Counted from the first letter of the stretch, positions 16,400 through 26,232 are shown. The stretch: DNA of 64,000 nucleotides from Flavobacterium hibernum (GCF_000832125.1 NZ_JPRK01000006.1:1-64000); one strand, 5' to 3'. The notes: generated by a model not told the origin, from the sequence alone. Program-made: numbers and translations.

Positions 16400-19300
16400 A
16401 TGAATTTTAAAGATTTATTTAACAAAGGAGCAAATTGTTGCTTTGCAGTTGTTTTCTTATTGTGCTTACTGGCAAGCAATCAAATGAGTGCACAGTCTGT
16501 AGTATTTGAAGGAACAGTTAAAGACGCTGCAGGACTAGGTTTGCCTGGAGTTAATATTTTAGAAAAAGGGACAAAGAATGCTACTTCTTCTGATTTTGAC
16601 GGACGATATAAGATAAAACTTAGTAATCCTAAAGCAGTTTTGAGTTTCTCTTTTATAGGATTTAAAACAAAAGAAGCTTCAGTTGCAGGAAAAACAAATA
16701 TGGAAATCGTTTTAACTGAAGATTCTAACAGTTTAAATGAAGTTGTTGTAATTGGATATGGAACATCAAAAAAATCTGATTTAACAGGAGCTGTATCTAG
16801 TATCTCTGGTAGCGATTTGAAAAAAGTGCCCGTAGCAAATGTTGCTGAGGCATTAACAGGTCGAATTGCCGGTGTGCAAGTAACTGCGTCAGAGGGTTCT
16901 CCAGATGCAGATATTAAAATTAGAGTTCGTGGAGGTGGTTCTCTTACTCAGGATGCTTCGCCTTTAATTATTGTAGATGGATTCCCAATCAATAGCATGA
17001 ACGATATTTCTTCATCTGATATTGACTCGATGACAGTATTGAAAGATGCTGCTTCAACTGCGATATATGGATCTCGTGGAGCAAATGGTGTAATTATCAT
17101 TACTACTAAAAGTGGTAAAAATGGTAAAATGGCAGTAAGTTTCAACATGTTTTATGGTATGAAAAAGATAGCCAATGAAATTGATGTTTTGGCACCGGAC
17201 GATTATACTAAATGGCAATACGAATATGCTTTGCTTTCTCAAACAGGAACAAAAGTAGCTTCAGATCCAGCTTCATACACTAAGTATTTTGGAAATTGGC
17301 AAGATCACGATCTATACAACGGTCTAAAAGGTAATGATTGGCAAAAGCAAATTTTTGGACGTACTGGTGAGGTACAAAGCCGTGATTTAGGAATTAGAGG
17401 TGGAAGTGATAAGCTTAACTATAATTTTAATTATGCTCATTATGATGAAAAAGCTATTATGATAGGTTCAGATTACAAACGTAATAACCTTTCGTTGGCT
17501 TTAAAAAGTAAATTGAATGATAAAATTGACGTTAGTTTTACGATGCGTTACTCAGATACTGAAATTGATGGTGGAGGTGTAAATGAGCAAAATGAAAAGT
17601 CTTCGGCAGATTCACGTATGCGTACTATTGTTGGTTATGCACCGCTTCCGGTTTCCGGTTTAACTTCAGATGACACTTCTGGCGATGGAACAGATGTATT
17701 GGTAAATCCGTTAAGAGCTGTATCTGACAATGATCGTCAACAGTTTCGTAAAAACTACAATATGTTAGGTAGTTTTGGATGGGAACTTGCAGATAATTTA
17801 AAATTGAAAGTAGATTTAGGTTTGGATAATTTTAGCAATTTAGATTATCGTTTTTACGGACTAACTACTTATTATATTGCTAACACTCCAGTTAGTACAT
17901 TACAGGGTATGCCTGCAATGATTATGACAGATACGAAAGATCAACGTTTTAGAAATGCTAATACATTGAATTACGATTTCAAAAAAATTATGGGTGATAA
18001 CCACCATTTAAGTGCTCTTATAGGTGAAGAAAGTATCGATTACACTTCTAATACTGTAACAAGTACGATTCATGGATATCCTAAGTTTTTTGATTTTGAT
18101 AAAGCAAAAACATTAACAACACAAGGAACTCCGCAGTCAGTAGACAATTACTACAGCCCTGATGACAGATTATTATCGTTTTTTGGACGTGCAAATTATG
18201 ATTACAAAAACCGTTACTTATTTACAGCTACATTCCGTGCAGATGGATCAAGTAAATTTTTGGAACAAAATCGTTGGGGATATTTCCCAGCTTTTGCAGC
18301 AGGATGGAAAATTTCTGAAGAGAATTTCTTAAAAGGTAAAAGCGCTATAAATCTTTTAAAATTAAGAGCGAGTTATGGTGAAGCAGGAAATAATAATATT
18401 CCTGTAGGACAACAAGTTCAAATATTCCAATCAACAGCAACAACTTGGATTAACGGAGTTACTAGTGTTTGGGCGCCTTCTAAAACAATGCCTAATCCTG
18501 ACTTGAAATGGGAAACAACAGTTACTCAGAATTTTGGTTTGGACTTTGGGTTTTTCAAGAATCGCTTAAGTGGTAATTTTGATGTCTATAAAAATGTTAC
18601 CAGCGATTTGTTAATCAATTTCCCTGTTCCTGGATCTGGATACGATTTTCAATATCGTAACATGGGAGAAACACAAAACACAGGTTTCGAGGCTACTATT
18701 AATGTTGTGGCAATTGAAAAAGCTAAATACGGATTGAATTTCTCATTCAATATGGGAATAAACAAAAACCGTATTAACTCACTTGGTGTTATGAATAATT
18801 TTGGACAAGCTACAGGATGGGCTTCGTCACAAATTGGAGATGATTATTTAATCGAAGTTGGTTCTTCGCTAGGGGCAATGTATGGTTATAAAAATGATGG
18901 AAGATACGAAGTTTCAGACTTTGATTATATTGAAGGGAAATACGTTTTAAAAAGTGGCGTAGTTAATACTGCTACTACTTTAGTTGGAGATGGAAGTGGT
19001 CTTAAACCTGGAGACATGAAATTAAAAGATGTTAATGGAGATGGTAAGGTAGATTTAACTGACAAAACAGTTATTGGTAATGTGAATCCTAAAAGTACTG
19101 GTGGTTTTGTTATTAACGGAAATGCTTATGGATTTGATTTAATGGCAGCTTTTAACTGGAGTATTGGAAATGAAGTCTATAATGCTGATAAAATTGAATT
19201 TTCGACAGCTACTGCTTCAGGACAGTACAAAAATTTAAATTCTACTATGGCCGATGGAAAGAGATGGACGAATTTGGATCCGGTTTCAGGTCAATTAGTA

Positions 19301-19642
19301 ACAGATCCTGCTGCATTAACTGCTCTTAATGCTAATACAACAATGTGGTCTCCTTATATGAGAAGTGCAATATTTACTGATTGGGCAGTTGAAGACGCAT
19401 CATTTTTAAGATTGAATACTTTAACATTAGGGTATACAGCCCCTGAGATGTTTACATCTAAACTTGGAGTTTCTAAATTAAGATTCTATCTGACAGCAAG
19501 CAATGTTTTTGTTTGGACAAACTATTCAGGTTCTGATCCGGAGGTTTCTACAAGAAGAAAAAATCCACTTACACCTGGGGTTGATTCAAGTCCTTATCCA
19601 AGAAGCAGACAAATGGTTTTTGGGATGAATCTTAATTTCTAA
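16400..19642 (+). CDS. SusC/RagA TonB-linked outer-membrane transporter
   Basis: The protein has 1080 residues. A signal peptide (LLCLLASNQMSAQ) is followed by a carboxypeptidase-regulatory-like domain (VFEGTVKDAAGLGLPGVNILEKG, about 33-110), the SusC linker LNEVVVIGYGTSKKSDLTGAV, a plug domain (GRIAGVQVT, VDGFPINSMNDI, VLKDAASTAIYGSRGANGV), then a large beta barrel ending in a C-terminal Phe (GMNLNF). It imports oligosaccharides across the outer membrane with its SusD partner, encoded 17 bases downstream. The substrate is unknown, but the third gene's family hints at a pectin- or plant-type glycan. Confidence 0.97.
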   Translation: MNFKDLFNKGANCCFAVVFLLCLLASNQMSAQSVVFEGTVKDAAGLGLPGVNILEKGTKNATSSDFDGRYKIKLSNPKAVLSFSFIGFKTKEASVAGKTNMEIVLTEDSNSLNEVVVIGYGTSKKSDLTGAVSSISGSDLKKVPVANVAEALTGRIAGVQVTASEGSPDADIKIRVRGGGSLTQDASPLIIVDGFPINSMNDISSSDIDSMTVLKDAASTAIYGSRGANGVIIITTKSGKNGKMAVSFNMFYGMKKIANEIDVLAPDDYTKWQYEYALLSQTGTKVASDPASYTKYFGNWQDHDLYNGLKGNDWQKQIFGRTGEVQSRDLGIRGGSDKLNYNFNYAHYDEKAIMIGSDYKRNNLSLALKSKLNDKIDVSFTMRYSDTEIDGGGVNEQNEKSSADSRMRTIVGYAPLPVSGLTSDDTSGDGTDVLVNPLRAVSDNDRQQFRKNYNMLGSFGWELADNLKLKVDLGLDNFSNLDYRFYGLTTYYIANTPVSTLQGMPAMIMTDTKDQRFRNANTLNYDFKKIMGDNHHLSALIGEESIDYTSNTVTSTIHGYPKFFDFDKAKTLTTQGTPQSVDNYYSPDDRLLSFFGRANYDYKNRYLFTATFRADGSSKFLEQNRWGYFPAFAAGWKISEENFLKGKSAINLLKLRASYGEAGNNNIPVGQQVQIFQSTATTWINGVTSVWAPSKTMPNPDLKWETTVTQNFGLDFGFFKNRLSGNFDVYKNVTSDLLINFPVPGSGYDFQYRNMGETQNTGFEATINVVAIEKAKYGLNFSFNMGINKNRINSLGVMNNFGQATGWASSQIGDDYLIEVGSSLGAMYGYKNDGRYEVSDFDYIEGKYVLKSGVVNTATTLVGDGSGLKPGDMKLKDVNGDGKVDLTDKTVIGNVNPKSTGGFVINGNAYGFDLMAAFNWSIGNEVYNADKIEFSTATASGQYKNLNSTMADGKRWTNLDPVSGQLVTDPAALTALNANTTMWSPYMRSAIFTDWAVEDASFLRLNTLTLGYTAPEMFTSKLGVSKLRFYLTASNVFVWTNYSGSDPEVSTRRKNPLTPGVDSSPYPRSRQMVFGMNLNF

Positions 19643-19659
19643 TTTTAAATTATTACAAA

Positions 19660-21462
19660 ATGAAACATAAATTAATAATAGCGGGATTGATTATTTCTGG
19701 TTTATTCAACTCTTGTCAACAATTCGAGGATGATTATCTAGATACACCTGCACAATCAACATTAGATGCGTCTTTGATTTTCTCAACAGCGGGATTAGCA
19801 AAAGGAGCTATTGATGGAATAAAAGTGCCATTTGCCGAAACTAACTCTTATAGAGGACGTTTTTTACCATATTATGGATTAAATACTGACGTAGAATGGT
19901 ATAATACTTCGCAAACAGCAGGAGATAAGGCAGATTTGTGTGTTTATGATACAAAGCCAGGTAATACAGAGATGAATACTACCAACAATGCTTATTCGAT
20001 GATGTTCTCTGGTATTGAGCGTGCTAATATTTGTATTCAGGGTTTACGTCAGTACGGAAATCCATTGCCGGGAACAGAAATGGGACAATTATTAGGAGAA
20101 GCTTTAACACTTAGAGCAATTTACTATGCTGATTTAATTAAAGCCTGGGGTGATGTTCCGGCTCGTTTTGAGCCAATTACTTCTGCGACTTTATATTTAC
20201 CTAAATCAAGTAGAGATGTTCTTTATAAACAATTAATTAAAGACTTAGGTGAAGCAACAACTTTAGTGGCATGGCCTAATCAAACTGCATATACAGGTAC
20301 TGTAGAGCACGTAAATAAAGCTTTTACAAAAGCATTTAGAGCGCGTTTGGCTTTGGCGGCGAGTGGTTTTCAACAATATCCTGATGGTGTAAGAAGAAGC
20401 ACCGACCCAGAACTTTCGGTAGCTAATATGTATGCATTGGCGCTAAATGAATCTCGTGAAGTGATTCAAAGTGGTTCTGCTCGTTTAGAACCTACTTTTG
20501 AGGGATTTTGGAGAAAGTATAATGAGGAGAATACTACTGCTGGAGGAGAATCTCTTTGGGAACTTCCTTTTGCTGATGGACGTGGTAGAATGTTATTTAC
20601 GTTTGCTGTAAAACACACAGCGGCTAGTGATCAATTTCAAGCTAATGGAGCTAACCGTGGTGGTGTAGCGGGACCATTACCATTTGTTTTTTACGATTAT
20701 GATCAAGTTGATACTCGTAGAGATGTTACTTGTGTACCTTACAAATATGGTGCGGCAGTTAGTAATATTGCTAAACAAGAGTTAGGTTCATTAGATACAT
20801 GGTATTTTGGTAAATACCGTTACGAATGGATGAAACGTTATGTTACTTCTACTAATGATGATGGAGTTAATAAAATCTACATGCGTTATGCTGAGGTGCT
20901 TCTTATAGCTGCCGAAACTGCTAACGAATTAGAAGGTCCTGGTGCAGCTGCTCCTTATTTAAAAGAAATTCGTAGAAGAGCATTCCCTGCTGCTTCACAA
21001 GCTGTTAAAGTAGATGCTTACGTAAATGCATTAACTAGTAAGCAGGCAATGTTTGACGCTCTTGTGAAAGAAAATAAATATGAGTTTACTGGCGAAATGG
21101 AACGTAAACAAAATTTAATTCGTTGGAATTTGTTAAAAGCAAAATTAGATGAAGCAAAAGTAAAAATGGCAGCTTTATCAACTCGTACAGGCGAGTATGC
21201 AGATGTACCAGCTACTTTATATTATAAATTTAAAGCGGATAATGTATCACTAGATATTTACGGATTAAACAGAGGAGAATCTACAAATCCTGGTATAGCT
21301 TATACCGCTGTTGCTTGGACATGGACAGGAACTGCAGCAGACGCTAAGATAAATTCATTGTACAAACCGGGTGTTAACCCTGATAACAGACAATTCTGGC
21401 CAATATGGCAAGTATTTATTGATGGAAGTAATGGTCAATTAAAGAACGATTACGGTTATTAA
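19660..21462 (+). CDS. SusD/RagB surface glycan-binding lipoprotein
   Basis: The protein has 600 residues with a type II signal peptide (LFNSC, Cys at 19). Typical SusD features are the N-terminal FEDDYLDTPAQST segment, the helical TPR-like region with LGEALTLRAIYYADLIKAWGDVP at about 148-168 (read in two parts), and the C-terminal YMRYAEVLLIAAETANE with RRKxNLIRW-like NLIRWNLLK. It forms a lid over the SusC barrel at the cell surface. It is co-transcribed with SusC (17-base gap) and the third lipoprotein (28-base gap). Confidence 0.96.
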   Translation: MKHKLIIAGLIISGLFNSCQQFEDDYLDTPAQSTLDASLIFSTAGLAKGAIDGIKVPFAETNSYRGRFLPYYGLNTDVEWYNTSQTAGDKADLCVYDTKPGNTEMNTTNNAYSMMFSGIERANICIQGLRQYGNPLPGTEMGQLLGEALTLRAIYYADLIKAWGDVPARFEPITSATLYLPKSSRDVLYKQLIKDLGEATTLVAWPNQTAYTGTVEHVNKAFTKAFRARLALAASGFQQYPDGVRRSTDPELSVANMYALALNESREVIQSGSARLEPTFEGFWRKYNEENTTAGGESLWELPFADGRGRMLFTFAVKHTAASDQFQANGANRGGVAGPLPFVFYDYDQVDTRRDVTCVPYKYGAAVSNIAKQELGSLDTWYFGKYRYEWMKRYVTSTNDDGVNKIYMRYAEVLLIAAETANELEGPGAAAPYLKEIRRRAFPAASQAVKVDAYVNALTSKQAMFDALVKENKYEFTGEMERKQNLIRWNLLKAKLDEAKVKMAALSTRTGEYADVPATLYYKFKADNVSLDIYGLNRGESTNPGIAYTAVAWTWTGTAADAKINSLYKPGVNPDNRQFWPIWQVFIDGSNGQLKNDYGY

Positions 21463-21490
21463 GATCTTAGAAAAAATTAATAAAGTTATT

Positions 21491-23071
21491 ATGATGAAAA
21501 TAAAACATATACTAAAAGGATTAATAGCCACATTGGTACTTACTTCTGCCATTTCGAGCTGCGAAAGTTATAATGAAGGATTGTTAGACGGTATAGGAAA
21601 TTCAAGAGAATTTTCTCCTATCGCTCTTACAGCAAAAATAAGAACTCAAACATTTGTTGAACTTAACTGGACAGTGAATGCAGCGGCAGATCATTATACA
21701 GTAGAATTTAGTGCAGATGATCCAGACTTTAAAGTAATCTACAAAACACTTCAAGTTACAGGATCTCAATTGCCGTTAACAGTTCAGCTTGAGGGTGAAA
21801 CTACTTACTCTATAAGAGTTAAAGCAGTGACAAACGGATTAGCAGATTCAAAATGGTCTGTAGTAACGGCAACAACACTTTCTGAGCAACTTTTCTTCCC
21901 TGTACAACCAGCAGATATTGATTCAAAACAAGTTACGCTAAGATGGGCACCAAATAGCACAGTTACTCAAATTTCGGTTATGCCAGGAAATATAATTCGT
22001 ACTATTACTGCGGCAGAAAAAACTGCAGGTGTTGCAACGATAACAGGTCTTACAAGTGAAACGGCTTATACGGCTACTTTGTTAAATGGTGCTAAGAAAA
22101 GAGGAGTGGTGAATTTTACAACAGGAATTGATATTGGTACCGGTATTTTGGTTAAGGCAACAGATGATTTAATGCAAAAAATTGCAGATGCAGCATCAGG
22201 AGCTATACTAGTTTTAGAACCTGGAGACTATACTGCTGATAATCAAATTGGAGCAATTACTTTGAACAAATCAATTACATTAAGAGGGCTACGTCCTGCT
22301 AATACGCCAAAACTTCATGTGAATTTTGTATTAGGTACCGGATCGGGTAATGTGAGTTTGATAGATTTAGATCTAAAAGGAGATAAAGGAGCTGCCGGAG
22401 CTGCAGTTTCAGTTGTTAAATACAATGATAATAGTGTTAGCTATGGTACATTATCAATAAGCGGTTGTAATATACATGATTATGGAGTTTCATTAATTAG
22501 TGCAAACTTAACTGCTGCTAAAATTACTTCAATAACTGTTGACAATACTGTTCTTACAAATATATTGACAGTTGGAGGAGAGTTTATTGACGTAAGAGGT
22601 TCTCAAGTAGCACAGCTTACACTTAAGAACAGTACTTTTAACAATTGTACATCTTCAACTGCAGCAGCAAGACATTTTATCCGTATGGATGCGGGACTTA
22701 CAGGTTTAACTTCAAATGTGTTAATTGATAGTTGTACTATATTGAATCCAAATATGCTTGCAACAAGTGCCAATTCAATTTTGTATACACGTTTTGTAAC
22801 TACTGTAATAGTTGTTCGTAATACATTGTTTGCCAATACACCGGCACCATATACAAGAGAAGCGGTAACTCCAAACCCTACATTTTCAAATAATAATTAT
22901 TTCAATTCACCAAATTTAAATGCAAATCCTCTTCCGCTTGCAAATAACAGACCAGATGCATCTGGTACTGCGTTGAATCCACAATTCACAAGTGCTGCGA
23001 CTGGAGATTTTACAATAGGTAACCAAACTTTAAAAGACAATAAAGTAGGAGATCCACGTTGGATAAAATAA
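21491..23071 (+). CDS. Fn3 plus DUF4957/DUF5123 surface lipoprotein
   Basis: This 526-residue lipoprotein has a lipobox (SAISSC). Two fibronectin III-like domains (about 42-130 and 132-212) are followed by a right-handed beta-helix region (VLEPGDYTADNQIGAITLNKS, LSISGCNIHDYG, LTLKNSTFNNCTSS) matching the DUF4957 and DUF5123 families. These accompany SusCD pairs in plant-polysaccharide loci and probably bind glycan at the surface. It lacks catalytic pectate-lyase residues that I could recognise. It is the last gene of the operon, ending 23 bases before a strong terminator. A start at the second Met is possible. Confidence 0.85.
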   Translation: MMKIKHILKGLIATLVLTSAISSCESYNEGLLDGIGNSREFSPIALTAKIRTQTFVELNWTVNAAADHYTVEFSADDPDFKVIYKTLQVTGSQLPLTVQLEGETTYSIRVKAVTNGLADSKWSVVTATTLSEQLFFPVQPADIDSKQVTLRWAPNSTVTQISVMPGNIIRTITAAEKTAGVATITGLTSETAYTATLLNGAKKRGVVNFTTGIDIGTGILVKATDDLMQKIADAASGAILVLEPGDYTADNQIGAITLNKSITLRGLRPANTPKLHVNFVLGTGSGNVSLIDLDLKGDKGAAGAAVSVVKYNDNSVSYGTLSISGCNIHDYGVSLISANLTAAKITSITVDNTVLTNILTVGGEFIDVRGSQVAQLTLKNSTFNNCTSSTAAARHFIRMDAGLTGLTSNVLIDSCTILNPNMLATSANSILYTRFVTTVIVVRNTLFANTPAPYTREAVTPNPTFSNNNYFNSPNLNANPLPLANNRPDASGTALNPQFTSAATGDFTIGNQTLKDNKVGDPRWIK

Positions 23072-23093
23072 ATTATTTAAGTTTTTAGTTGAG

Positions 23094-23126
23094 AAAGGGA
23101 TGCAGTTTATTTGCATCCCTTTTTTT
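23094..23126 (+). terminator. Rho-independent terminator of the susCD operon
   Basis: AAAGGGATGCA and TGCATCCCTTT pair around a 7-base loop and are followed by seven T. It stands 23 bases after the last gene of the operon. Confidence 0.88.
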
Positions 23127-23262
23127 GTGCTTTAATTTTTGGTAGGTATATTTAAGAAGTAGGTTTTTGATAAAAAAAGAAGATAATTATTACTTTTTTT
23201 AACTAAATAAAAACAGTAATGATGTTTTTTGTAGTAAAAAAGTTATATATTAGTAGTGTTGG

Positions 23263-23280
23263 AACTATTGGCCAATAGTT
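23263..23280. promoter_or_regulatory. Perfect 18-base palindrome
   Basis: AACTATTGGCCAATAGTT is perfectly symmetric with no loop, followed by GTTGTTTTTT. It lies about 80 bases before the lipoprotein start at 23359. It may be an operator or part of a second terminator; the absence of a loop favours a protein-binding site. Confidence 0.4.
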
Positions 23281-23358
23281 GTTGTTTTTTAATTTATGGG
23301 ATTAATAAATCCTTTTCTGCCTGCATTCAGCGAAATAGAAAAGGTGAATTATAATATT

Positions 23359-24657
23359 ATGAATAAGAAATTACAGAAATTTAAGGCTTTAAAGAAAGTT
23401 GCTCTTTTTGGTTTTATGTTAGTATTAACCAATTGCCAGGTTGATGATTTGGGGACAAAACAATTGAATGATGATATTCAAACAGTAAGTATCGATGAGG
23501 CAAAAAAGTTTTTGGCACGATCTAAGAATAGTACTTCATCTAAAATGTCTAATATAAATGAAAATCTAGATCTAGATAAAATTACTCAAGAAAAATTAAA
23601 TGGTAGTGATCAGTTGTTGACAGTAATACCATTTAAGACAAATAATAAGTTTCAAAATGATAGAGTTTTATTAATAAATGAAAAGAATGAAATAAAAAGT
23701 GTTGTTTTTAGTATGTACCCCGATGATAAATTTGATAGTAGTGGTTTTTCTGGACAAATTTTTATTTATTCATTAGATGGGAATTTTATTAATGGTTACA
23801 GAGCAAAGGATGGAATTATGATTACCCAGTTTGTAAAGACGGATAAAAAAGCATCCCCAACTGCTAAATTAGGAGGTGAGCTAAATGAAGTTGTTATTCC
23901 CGGGAGACCAAAACGGGCAGATGCCGTTCAATACGATATGATCTATAGTAATGCTGGAGGTCAAGGTATGTCTTGGGATACGGTAGGAGGTATTACAGGA
24001 GGAGGAGGTTCTAATGGTACAAACCCTCCTGTTGCAGATGTAAATCCATGTGATAAAATAAAAGAGCAAATAAACAATGCCTTATTTAATAGTAAGAAAG
24101 AGGAATTGAGCAAAAAAACGGGAGAGAAAGGAGAAACTGGATATTCTCAAAGTAAGAATGGACCATTTACAGCTCTAAATATGTCAGGTACCGATGCTTT
24201 AAATATCGATATTACCGATGATATGATTGGTTTTATGCATACGCATGTTGATGAATATGAATCTAACGAAGTTGATCCAGATGGCAATATTCAAATTAGG
24301 AAACCAATAAAGATGTTTTCACCTGCAGATGTGGGAATATTTTTGGGACTTGTAAAGAATGCTAAAACCAATAATGTTCCTATTGCAAATGTATATGGTG
24401 CTATGGTATCGAGTTCTGGAGTTTATGAATTGCGTTTTAATGGAAATCCAGATAATATAGAATCTTTTAATTGGAAAAAATTAGACGAAGTTTATAAAAC
24501 ATATTTTAAAAATGAAAGCTTAGAAATTGGATTTTTAAAATTTTTAGAAGAAAATGGAAATGTCAGTGGTATTGAATTATACAAAATAAATAAAAATGGA
24601 ACCACAACTAAGAAAACATTAGGAACAAACAAAAAAGTAGTAGAAACAGATTGCTAA
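23359..24657 (+). CDS. Lipoprotein with JAMM/MPN-like metalloprotease motif
   Basis: The protein has 432 residues from MNKKLQKFK; an in-frame Met 21 codons upstream would place non-signal residues before the signal peptide. The lipobox is LTNC (Cys26). A Gly-rich linker at 199-225 separates an N-terminal beta-rich half from a C-terminal domain with GFMHTHVDEY (H294, H296) and MFSPADVG (S321, D324). Glu256 or Glu259 upstream completes the spacing E-n-HxH-n-SxxD of JAMM/MPN+ peptidases, though the HxH to S gap is longer than usual. The assignment is inferred from motif only. A DUF6705 lipoprotein gene follows after 12 bases. Confidence 0.7.
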   Translation: MNKKLQKFKALKKVALFGFMLVLTNCQVDDLGTKQLNDDIQTVSIDEAKKFLARSKNSTSSKMSNINENLDLDKITQEKLNGSDQLLTVIPFKTNNKFQNDRVLLINEKNEIKSVVFSMYPDDKFDSSGFSGQIFIYSLDGNFINGYRAKDGIMITQFVKTDKKASPTAKLGGELNEVVIPGRPKRADAVQYDMIYSNAGGQGMSWDTVGGITGGGGSNGTNPPVADVNPCDKIKEQINNALFNSKKEELSKKTGEKGETGYSQSKNGPFTALNMSGTDALNIDITDDMIGFMHTHVDEYESNEVDPDGNIQIRKPIKMFSPADVGIFLGLVKNAKTNNVPIANVYGAMVSSSGVYELRFNGNPDNIESFNWKKLDEVYKTYFKNESLEIGFLKFLEENGNVSGIELYKINKNGTTTKKTLGTNKKVVETDC

Positions 24658-24669
24658 AAAAAAACATAT

Positions 24670-25251
24670 ATGAAAAATATAATAAAAGTAACGTGTTTAT
24701 TAATGATAGTATTTTCTTGTAAAGGACAACAAATTGTACCTGTGGAAAAAGCAATAGAATATAGAGATGCTGGTAATGGTGTTCCTGATGGAATATATCT
24801 TAAAGATGTTAACAATTTACTCGACAAGTATGTAGGTACATGGATTGGTAGTGTGGATGCTAAAAGCTATACTTTTGTGGTAAGTAAATATAAAAATAAT
24901 CTTTCAAGAGGTGTTTCTCAAGATGAATTGTTAATCCGTTTTCTAATAACTAAAAGTGACGGGACGATTATAGAGGATACTAGGAGCCTGCCCGATACAA
25001 GTCCTTATGTAATAAAAGGAGATTATTTTAATAAAACTGCAAGTTATTACACTTCTAATTATATGGGTAAAAACCCTGAATGTGGGCAAAGTGGTACGAT
25101 TTTTATATCATTACCAAAAAAATCGGTTAATCCGCAAATGAAATTATTTCTTATGCCTGATCGAGATTTGATGGATGTAAAAAAGTGCCCGGGACAAAAA
25201 GTGGCAGAACAGGTATTACCTATAAAGTCAATATTTTTGACTAAGCAGTAG
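24670..25251 (+). CDS. DUF6705-like lipoprotein
   Basis: The protein has 193 residues with lipobox VFSC (Cys17). Its N-terminus contains IEYRDAGNGVPDGIYLKDVNN and LLDKYVGTWIGSV, typical of the DUF6705 family found as secreted proteins in Flavobacteriia. The rest is beta-rich, lipocalin-like in pattern. It follows the JAMM-like lipoprotein by 12 bases and shares its terminator, so the two form a unit. The function is unknown. Confidence 0.75.
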   Translation: MKNIIKVTCLLMIVFSCKGQQIVPVEKAIEYRDAGNGVPDGIYLKDVNNLLDKYVGTWIGSVDAKSYTFVVSKYKNNLSRGVSQDELLIRFLITKSDGTIIEDTRSLPDTSPYVIKGDYFNKTASYYTSNYMGKNPECGQSGTIFISLPKKSVNPQMKLFLMPDRDLMDVKKCPGQKVAEQVLPIKSIFLTKQ

Positions 25252-25307
25252 TTGTTTTTTTTGCTTTTAAATTATATAACAATTTTAGTTCAAAAAATAA
25301 TAATAGG

Positions 25308-25336
25308 AAAGGGATGTAGTTTTACATCCCTTTTTT
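25308..25336. terminator. Rho-independent terminator
   Basis: AAAGGGATGTA and TACATCCCTTT pair around a GTTT-type loop with T run, between the DUF6705 gene and the convergent pentapeptide-repeat gene. Its stem closely matches the one at 23094-23126. Confidence 0.85.
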
Positions 25337-25346
25337 ATTGAAAAAA

Positions 25347-25919
25347 TCATTCTATATCCAAATCAAATTTTTCAAGTAATCCTGCAAGTGCAGAATGTGC
25401 TACTTTGGTTCTTTTAATTTTATTTTCAGAAGGATCGAAAGTGTAATTTCGAGAAGTTCTAAAATCAGTTTTTTCTAAAATACAATCCTGAAAAGTGGCA
25501 TTAGCAAGATCGCAGTTTTTAAAAATGGTCAGAGATAAATCAGTATTCGAGAAATCGACATCTTTTAGAGAGCAATCAATAAAGTTCGTTTTCTTTAATT
25601 TTTTATAAATAAAAGTCGAATAATCAAGAAGACAATCCTGAAACGACATCGAAAATAAAAAGCTATTACTAGAACTAAAATCCAATCCCATTAATTTGCA
25701 TCCAATGAATTTAATATTCTTTAATCCTGTGTTTTTAAGAATAGAAAGTGAAAGATTACAGTTTTTAAACGTACAATCTAAAAAATCAATATAGCTAAAA
25801 TCGCTTTTAGAGAAGTTACAATTTATAAACTCACAATTTATGAATTCGTTATCTGATAATTTTTGATCAGAATAATCTATAGTGTCAAATGTTTTATTTT
25901 GGTGCAATGCAGCTTCCAT
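25347..25919 (-). CDS. Pentapeptide-repeat protein
   Basis: The protein has 190 residues built almost entirely of A(D/N)LxX-type pentapeptide repeats (NEFINCEFINCNFSKSDFSY, TNFIDCSLKDVDFSNTDL, CDLANATFQDCILEKTDF), which fold into a right-handed quadrilateral beta helix. There is no signal peptide, so it is cytoplasmic. Some relatives mimic DNA and protect gyrase from quinolones, but this protein's Cys-rich core repeats are the general bacterial type and no target can be named. The C-terminal 20 residues are helical. Confidence 0.88.
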   Translation of the reverse strand: MEAALHQNKTFDTIDYSDQKLSDNEFINCEFINCNFSKSDFSYIDFLDCTFKNCNLSLSILKNTGLKNIKFIGCKLMGLDFSSSNSFLFSMSFQDCLLDYSTFIYKKLKKTNFIDCSLKDVDFSNTDLSLTIFKNCDLANATFQDCILEKTDFRTSRNYTFDPSENKIKRTKVAHSALAGLLEKFDLDIE

Positions 25920-25962
25920 TAGTATTGAGTTGAGGTTTAAAGTAGGGTATAATAAAAGCGTT

Positions 25963-26163
25963 TTATTCTAATTCGATACACTCGAAAACATCATTTTTTA
26001 ATGCTATTTCGTTTATTTCTGCTTCGCTGTCAATTCTTAAAATATTATCGCAATCTTCCAGATCAAAATTCCAATAAGCATTCGGTAACAATTCGTTAAG
26101 GAATGTATTTGCGAATTCTAATTTCGATTTTGTGTCAATAGAAGTTTTATAAACATAAATCAT
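25963..26163 (-). CDS. Small conserved hypothetical protein
   Basis: A 66-residue protein (MIYVYKTSIDTKSKLEF...) has a beta-alpha-beta pattern and an acidic WNFDLEDCDNILRIDSE segment recalling a widespread small Flavobacteriia protein. It has no signal peptide and no known domain. It is located between the pentapeptide-repeat gene and the AraC gene, in the same orientation. The function is unknown. Confidence 0.7.
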   Translation of the reverse strand: MIYVYKTSIDTKSKLEFANTFLNELLPNAYWNFDLEDCDNILRIDSEAEINEIALKNDVFECIELE

Positions 26164-26232
26164 AATTTGCTTTTTTTATGAGGCAAATTTCAATAAATGT
26201 TTCTTGATTTGATAGGATTTTATAAGCAACAA

